Source: Bacteroidaceae bacterium
GTDB lineage: Bacteria > Bacteroidota > Bacteroidia > Bacteroidales > Bacteroidaceae
Direction: 5' to 3'
Assembly (NCBI GenBank): GCA_021443405.1
Contig: JABUUA010000073.1
Location: forward strand, 4,403-12,886
Length of the DNA stretch: 8,484 bases
Shown here: one piece after another, positions 5,447 to 8,484 of the stretch
Position numbering within the stretch: position 1 is the stretch's first letter
How the letters are laid out: each line of letters opens with the position of its first letter
Position numbers and translations under genes: made by a program
The notes under the pieces: generated by a model
Database searches by the model: none
Seen by the model: the letters and a program-made list of their open reading frames with translations, nothing else
Told to the model about the DNA's origin: nothing

Positions 5447-5743
5447 TTACAAGTACGGTCGCACGACTGCCTTCAGTGCCGAAAGGGGCTGGGCGCCGCT
5501 TTGCCGCCACACGAGTTCGCCGTTGTGGAAGAGAAAAAGCGTGGGCACCGACTGCACGCCGTAGTGGGAGGCTACTGCCTCGTTCTTGTCGATGTCCACT
5601 TTGAGGATGCGAATCTGGGTACCTAATTGTTGTTTGAGCTGGTCCAGCACCGGGTGCATGGTCTTGCACGGCTGGCACCACGTAGCAAAAAAGTCTACCA
5701 GAACCAGCGGTTCGGTTGCGATGATGCTGTTGAAAGTTGCCAT
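5447..5743 (-). CDS. Thioredoxin (WCQPC active site)
   Basis: A 98-residue single-domain thioredoxin, slightly shorter than E. coli TrxA (109). The redox motif is FFATWCQPCKTMHPVL (18-33), with C23 and C26. The usual WCGPC Gly is Gln, which should shift the redox potential and partner choice. The conserved cis-proline is in QSVPTLFLF (P67), followed by HNGELV. No signal peptide is present, so it should act in the cytoplasm, reducing proteins such as the peroxiredoxin Bcp encoded downstream. It begins 11 bases after the small membrane-protein gene and is followed by 141 bases containing the next promoter. The fold is certain; whether this is the main cellular thioredoxin is not. Confidence 0.93.
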   Translation of the reverse strand: MATFNSIIATEPLVLVDFFATWCQPCKTMHPVLDQLKQQLGTQIRILKVDIDKNEAVASHYGVQSVPTLFLFHNGELVWRQSGAQPLSALKAVVRPYL

Positions 5744-5754
5744 AGAATGAGATG

Positions 5755-6058
5755 TTACTGGTTAGTGAATAGGGAACTTAAATCGGATCTTCCTCGTCGT
5801 TTGCGACCGGTCTCGATGATTTCCTCGTAGGCGTCCTCGTAGCCGTGGCGATAGCCATCGCGGTAGTCGGCGTCGGCTTGGCCAGTGTAGGGGTTGTTTT
5901 CGTTGTAGCCGGGCTCGTAGTCACTATCGTTTGTGTCCTCCTCTCCGTCGGTTCTCCCAGTGGGCGTAATAGATGGTGCCGCCGAACAGGGCCAGAATGA
6001 TGGTGATGCCCCAGAACCATTCGATGCGCTGTTGCCGCTTGCGTTGCTGTTTGTCCAT
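5755..6058 (-). pseudogene. Small single-pass membrane protein, frame broken by one extra base
   Basis: From ATG 6058-6056 the frame encodes a basic start (MDKQQRKRQQR), a hydrophobic helix (IEWFWGITIILALFGGTIYY, 12-31) and AHWE. As written it then reaches TAG about 44 codons from the start. A second frame takes over near 5951-5957 with TDGEEDTNDSDYEPGYNENN, then QADADYRDGYRHGYEDAYEE and a basic end, stopping at TAA 5757-5755. Dropping one base around GAGAAC gives a continuous protein of about 100 residues. The product would be an inner-membrane anchor with an acidic, Tyr/Gly-rich tail, probably cytoplasmic or periplasmic and partly disordered. I do not recognise the family. It starts 48 bases after the symporter stop and ends 11 bases before the thioredoxin start, so all three are probably co-transcribed. 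Confidence 0.7.
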
Positions 6059-6106
6059 AGCTGTCGGGTGATGTCTTACGGTTGGGTTCGGAATCGTCGG
6101 CCCGCT

Positions 6107-7039
6107 TCATGCGCTTTGTCGGCGGAACAAATGGGCCGCGAGGGCGCCCGAGAAGTTGTGCCACACGCTGAAGATGGCGCCCGGAATGGTTGCCAGCGGG
6201 TAGGCGGCGAAGTGAGAAGCAGCCAGCGACGTGGCGAGACCGGAGTTTTGCATCCCCACCTCGATGGCGATGGCATGGCGCTGCGGAGCCGCCAGTCGCA
6301 GGGCGCGGCCCACACCGTAGCCCAACACGAGACCGCAGAGATTGTGGAGCACCACCACCCAAACGATGAGCCAACCGCACGAGAGCACCCGTGCCGCATT
6401 GGCCGAGAGCACGATGCCGATGATGACGGCCACGGCCATCGTGCTGAGCGAAGGCAGTAGCGAAACCACCGTGGCCAGTACCTGCGGGAGCAGCCAGCGC
6501 ACTAATAGGCCGAGCACGATGGGCAGGATGACCACCTGCACCACGCTGAGCATCATGGCCCACACGTCCACGTCCACGGTCTCGCCCGCCAACCACCATG
6601 TGAGGAGCGGGGTGAGGAAGGGCGCGCATAAGGTGGAAATGCCCGTCATGCACACCGACAGCGCCGTATCGCCCTTGGCAAGATAGGTGATGATGTTGGA
6701 AGCCGTGCCGCCGGGACAGCATCCCACGAGTATCACACCCACGGCAATCTCGGCGGGCAGCGCGAAGACCTTGCACAGCGCCCACGCTACGAGCGGCATG
6801 ATGCTGAACTGTGCCGCGCAACCCACCAGCACGGGCAGCGGTCGTACCAGCACGGTGGCGAAGTCGTTGGGCCGCAGCGTGAGGCCCATTCCGAACATCA
6901 CCACACCCAAGAGCCAGTTGACCGAGGAGGTGGGTATCCACGTGAACGAGGCGGGCCACGCCAGTGCCACGATACCCACTGCCAGCACGACGGCCGCTAC
7001 GTGGTCGCTCATCCAGGTTGAGAGATGCTGTAGTTTCAT
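6107..7039 (-). CDS. Bile acid:sodium symporter (BASS) family transporter
   Basis: A 310-residue polytopic membrane protein with about nine or ten hydrophobic segments, the normal bacterial length for this family (relatives include ASBT-NM and plant BASS proteins). Family motifs are GVVMFGMGLTL (45-55) near the first crossed helix, VGCCPGGTASN (105-115), and EVGMQNSGLATSLA (260-273), which together form the two Na+ sites and substrate cavity. Transport is Na+-coupled uptake of an organic anion: bile acid in some members, pantoate, pyruvate or other acids in others. The substrate cannot be read from the sequence. The start at 7039 is the first ATG after the 7121-7128 promoter box. The same region also stays open in another frame from 7133 to 5778, but that frame has biased, low-complexity composition. 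Confidence 0.93.
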   Translation of the reverse strand: MKLQHLSTWMSDHVAAVVLAVGIVALAWPASFTWIPTSSVNWLLGVVMFGMGLTLRPNDFATVLVRPLPVLVGCAAQFSIMPLVAWALCKVFALPAEIAVGVILVGCCPGGTASNIITYLAKGDTALSVCMTGISTLCAPFLTPLLTWWLAGETVDVDVWAMMLSVVQVVILPIVLGLLVRWLLPQVLATVVSLLPSLSTMAVAVIIGIVLSANAARVLSCGWLIVWVVVLHNLCGLVLGYGVGRALRLAAPQRHAIAIEVGMQNSGLATSLAASHFAAYPLATIPGAIFSVWHNFSGALAAHLFRRQSA

Positions 7040-7069
7040 AAGGCGCGCTTGCTTGTGTTAGTGGTGTCG

Positions 7070-7085
7070 CGGCGGTGTGTCGCCG
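7070..7085 (-). other. Small hairpin in the symporter leader
   Basis: CGGCG (7070-7074) and CGCCG (7081-7085) can pair across a GTGTGT loop. The hairpin lies within the predicted 5' leader of the symporter mRNA, about 30 bases upstream of its ATG. It is short, so a regulatory role is only a possibility. Confidence 0.25.
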
Positions 7086-7120
7086 AGTCTTGTGGCTCTT
7101 GTGCCGCGATTTGCTGGTTG

Positions 7121-7128
7121 CAAAGATA
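7121..7128 (-). promoter_or_regulatory. -7 promoter box TATCTTTG for the symporter operon
   Basis: Minus-strand TATCTTTG matches TAnnTTTG exactly and lies 82 bases upstream of the symporter ATG, in the 227-base gap after ogt. No good -33 element is visible at normal spacing. The remaining gap from 7129 to 7266 shows no convincing gene or terminator; it holds a CGCGCGCG tract around 7202-7209. Confidence 0.5.
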
Positions 7129-7266
7129 CGCATTTCCCCGTTACATCGGCGATTTTTTGAGGAAATTCTATGGCGAAAACGCGAAAGGATTATTAAGGTA
7201 TCGCGCGCGTGGCGGCAGTAAACGCTCTCTCTATTTCTGCACGAACGACGGCGTGAAAGCGGTCAA

Positions 7267-7785
7267 TTATCTTAGTGTCAGCGGGTCGGCGAGGGCGATT
7301 TGCTCAAGACGCAGCAGGGCCTCCTTCCGATGGAGACCGCCTGCGTAGCCCGTGAGACGCCCGTCGGCACCCACCACGCGGTGGCAGGGAACGATGATGG
7401 ATATGGGGTTATGGCCCACTGCACCGCCCACCGCCTGTGCCGACATCGAGTTGCGCCCCGCTGCTCGCGCTATGGATGTGGCGATGGCTCCGTAGGTGGC
7501 GGTGGCTCCGTAAGGGATGGTGAGCAGTTCGGCCCACACTTGTTGTTGGAACGGCGTGCCGATGAGATGGAGCGGGGGTGACGTTGCTGGGCGTTCGCCA
7601 CGGAAATAAGCGTCGAGCCACAGCCGCGTGGCGGCGAACACCGCCCCGTCGCGTTCTTCGTGCTGCCCCAGCAGTCCCGACCCGAAATACTGCTGTCCAT
7701 CGAACCACAGTCCGATGAGCGCTTCGCCGTTGCTGGCCATGGTGAGCGGACCGAGCGGCGATAGATAGGAACACGTGTAGGTCAT
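7267..7785 (-). CDS. ogt: Methylated-DNA--protein-cysteine methyltransferase (Ogt-type)
   Basis: A 172-residue single-turnover repair protein that moves methyl or larger alkyl groups from O6-guanine and O4-thymine onto its own cysteine. The acceptor is C134 in the invariant IVPCHRVVG (131-139). It is preceded by the GHNPISI asparagine motif (124-130) and by the DNA-binding helix-turn-helix around TYGAIATSIA and MSAQAVGGAVG. TPFQQQVWAELLTIPYG (77-93) is another family block, and the length fits Ogt rather than the two-domain Ada. The start at 7785 gives the typical MTYTCSYLSPLGPL opening. It is monocistronic or the first gene of its unit, divergent from the PI-PLC-like gene, with a -7 box just upstream. 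Confidence 0.95.
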   Translation of the reverse strand: MTYTCSYLSPLGPLTMASNGEALIGLWFDGQQYFGSGLLGQHEERDGAVFAATRLWLDAYFRGERPATSPPLHLIGTPFQQQVWAELLTIPYGATATYGAIATSIARAAGRNSMSAQAVGGAVGHNPISIIVPCHRVVGADGRLTGYAGGLHRKEALLRLEQIALADPLTLR

Positions 7786-7793
7786 AAACCTCG

Positions 7794-7801
7794 CAAAGTT
7801 A
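7794..7801 (-). promoter_or_regulatory. -7 promoter box TAACTTTG for ogt
   Basis: Minus-strand TAACTTTG matches TAnnTTTG exactly but ends only 8 bases before the ogt ATG (7785), so the message would be leaderless or nearly so. Either translation starts slightly downstream or the box is a chance match. No -33 TTTG lies at the normal distance. Confidence 0.4.
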
Positions 7802-7844
7802 CGAATTTTGTGAGGGTTTCGTTCCAGAATCGGGATTTTTTTTG

Positions 7845-7852
7845 TAATTTCG
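7845..7852 (+). promoter_or_regulatory. Possible -7 box TAATTTCG for the PI-PLC-like gene
   Basis: TAATTTCG matches TAnnTTTG at five of six fixed positions on the plus strand and follows a T-tract (7836-7843). It would give a leader of about 40-45 bases before ATG 7902. No -33 box is convincing. Confidence 0.3.
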
Positions 7853-7901
7853 TAGCCATCGAGGCCGGTTGCATCCGCCCCGACACCTAAAAGATACTAT
7901 C

Positions 7902-8484
7902 ATGAAACGACTATGCTTGCTCCTTGCCATCGTGTCGGCCACCGTTGTTTGGGCCGACGACTGGATGGCTCAACTCCCCGACTACGCCTTGGTGGCCCGC
8001 GTGTCCATCCCCGGCACACACGACTCCGCCACTGGTAACGGCTGGGCGCCGGAGAGCGCGATACTGGCCGCCTTCAGCACCACGCAGGCCGTGACCATCG
8101 AGGAACAACTGGCTGCCGGTGTTCGTGCTTTTGACCTCCGGCCCGCCGTCGTCGAGGGAACCGACGGCAATTACCTGCATGCCAACCATGGGGCGGCGCG
8201 CACCAAGCTCACCTTCAACGAGTGCCTCGACCTCCTTTGCGCCTTTCTCAAGGACCACCCCACGGAGTTCCTCGTGGTGCACATGCTCGGTGCACAGGAC
8301 GCCGACCGTGCCAACACCAACGGTTGGGGCGAGTTGCTCAAGGCCACTTTCACCAGTGATACCTATAAGAATTACCTGCAGACCAGTTTTAGGGCCGACC
8401 TCAAGGTGTCGGATGTACGCGGTAAAATCCTTGTGCTCTCCCGCAACGATGACGCCACTGCGCCCGTTGTGGGCGTTTTCAAGC
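7902..8484 (+). CDS. Secreted PI-PLC X-domain-like phosphodiesterase (3' end beyond window)
   Basis: The frame opens at ATG 7902 and is still open at the window end (194 codons). Residues 1-18 form a Sec signal peptide (MKRLCLLLAIVSATVVWA), with cleavage likely before DD. The mature part matches the bacterial phosphatidylinositol-specific phospholipase C X domain. VSIPGTHDSAT holds the general-base H40 and D41; GVRAFDLRP (73-81) holds D78 and R80, matching the Asp-x-Arg of Bacillus PI-PLC; LHANHG holds H96, matching the general acid. Such enzymes cleave phosphatidylinositol or GPI anchors without Ca2+, but distant relatives act on other phosphodiesters. No lipobox is seen, so the product would be free in the periplasm or secreted. 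It is the only plus-strand gene and is divergent from ogt. The C-terminal half may carry further domains. Confidence 0.88.
   Translation, partial: MKRLCLLLAIVSATVVWADDWMAQLPDYALVARVSIPGTHDSATGNGWAPESAILAAFSTTQAVTIEEQLAAGVRAFDLRPAVVEGTDGNYLHANHGAARTKLTFNECLDLLCAFLKDHPTEFLVVHMLGAQDADRANTNGWGELLKATFTSDTYKNYLQTSFRADLKVSDVRGKILVLSRNDDATAPVVGVFK

Noticed and set aside
5778..7133. 451-codon minus-strand open frame over the symporter
   Set aside because: The overlapping 6107-7039 frame carries all BASS motifs; this one is low-complexity (runs of Thr, Pro, Arg, His). Its internal ATG at 6110 overlaps the BASS stop as ATGA, but the product lacks the membrane helix and acidic tail seen in the neighbouring frames.
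7911..8282. Minus-strand open frame opposite the PI-PLC-like gene
   Set aside because: The plus strand has a signal peptide and complete catalytic signature; the minus frame has neither a domain nor a promoter.

Overview
The window looks like a GC-rich member of the Bacteroidales (phylum Bacteroidota), possibly a Prevotella- or Muribaculaceae-like gut or oral commensal. I infer this from three things: -7 promoter boxes of the Bacteroidota type TAnnTTTG, no clear Shine-Dalgarno sequences, and protein families whose closest remembered relatives are in Bacteroidales. Codon third positions are strongly G/C-biased, which helps separate real genes from the many long open frames on the other strand and in other frames. 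I see no tRNA, rRNA, insertion sequence or CRISPR array.

All genes but one read on the minus strand, so transcription runs from high to low coordinates. At the right edge, ogt (7785-7267, alkylated-DNA repair) diverges from a secreted PI-PLC-like phosphodiesterase (7902 onward, + strand, cut by the window end). Next comes a bile acid:sodium symporter-family transporter (7039-6107), a small single-pass membrane protein with an apparent frameshift (6058-5755), and a thioredoxin with a WCQPC active site (5743-5447).

A promoter-like -7 box overlapped by a perfect 8-bp inverted repeat (5370-5393) precedes a tightly packed run of nine genes (5305-651). In transcription order they are: a nitroreductase-family lipoprotein, a GNAT acetyltransferase, peroxide-stress protein YaaA, peroxiredoxin Bcp, a NimA/PNPOx-like flavin-binding protein, an unrecognised 104-residue protein, a TIGR04076-family protein (frameshifted), a YgbA-like 'nitrous oxide-stimulated promoter' protein and a ZIP metal transporter. 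Four junctions overlap and most gaps are under 40 bases, so this is very likely one operon. Its members share a theme of peroxide, nitrosative and flavin redox stress and metal supply.

Downstream is a possible small gene with another apparent indel (619-480). The left edge holds the 5' part of a Fic-family protein with an N-terminal helix-turn-helix (389-1). Its promoter contains a perfect palindrome that could be an autoregulatory operator.

The most interesting points are the stress operon with its candidate operator, the palindrome in the fic promoter, and three reading frames that can only be completed by allowing a one-base indel. Those indels are either sequencing or assembly errors or early gene decay. 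No wholly new defence or mobile system is evident.
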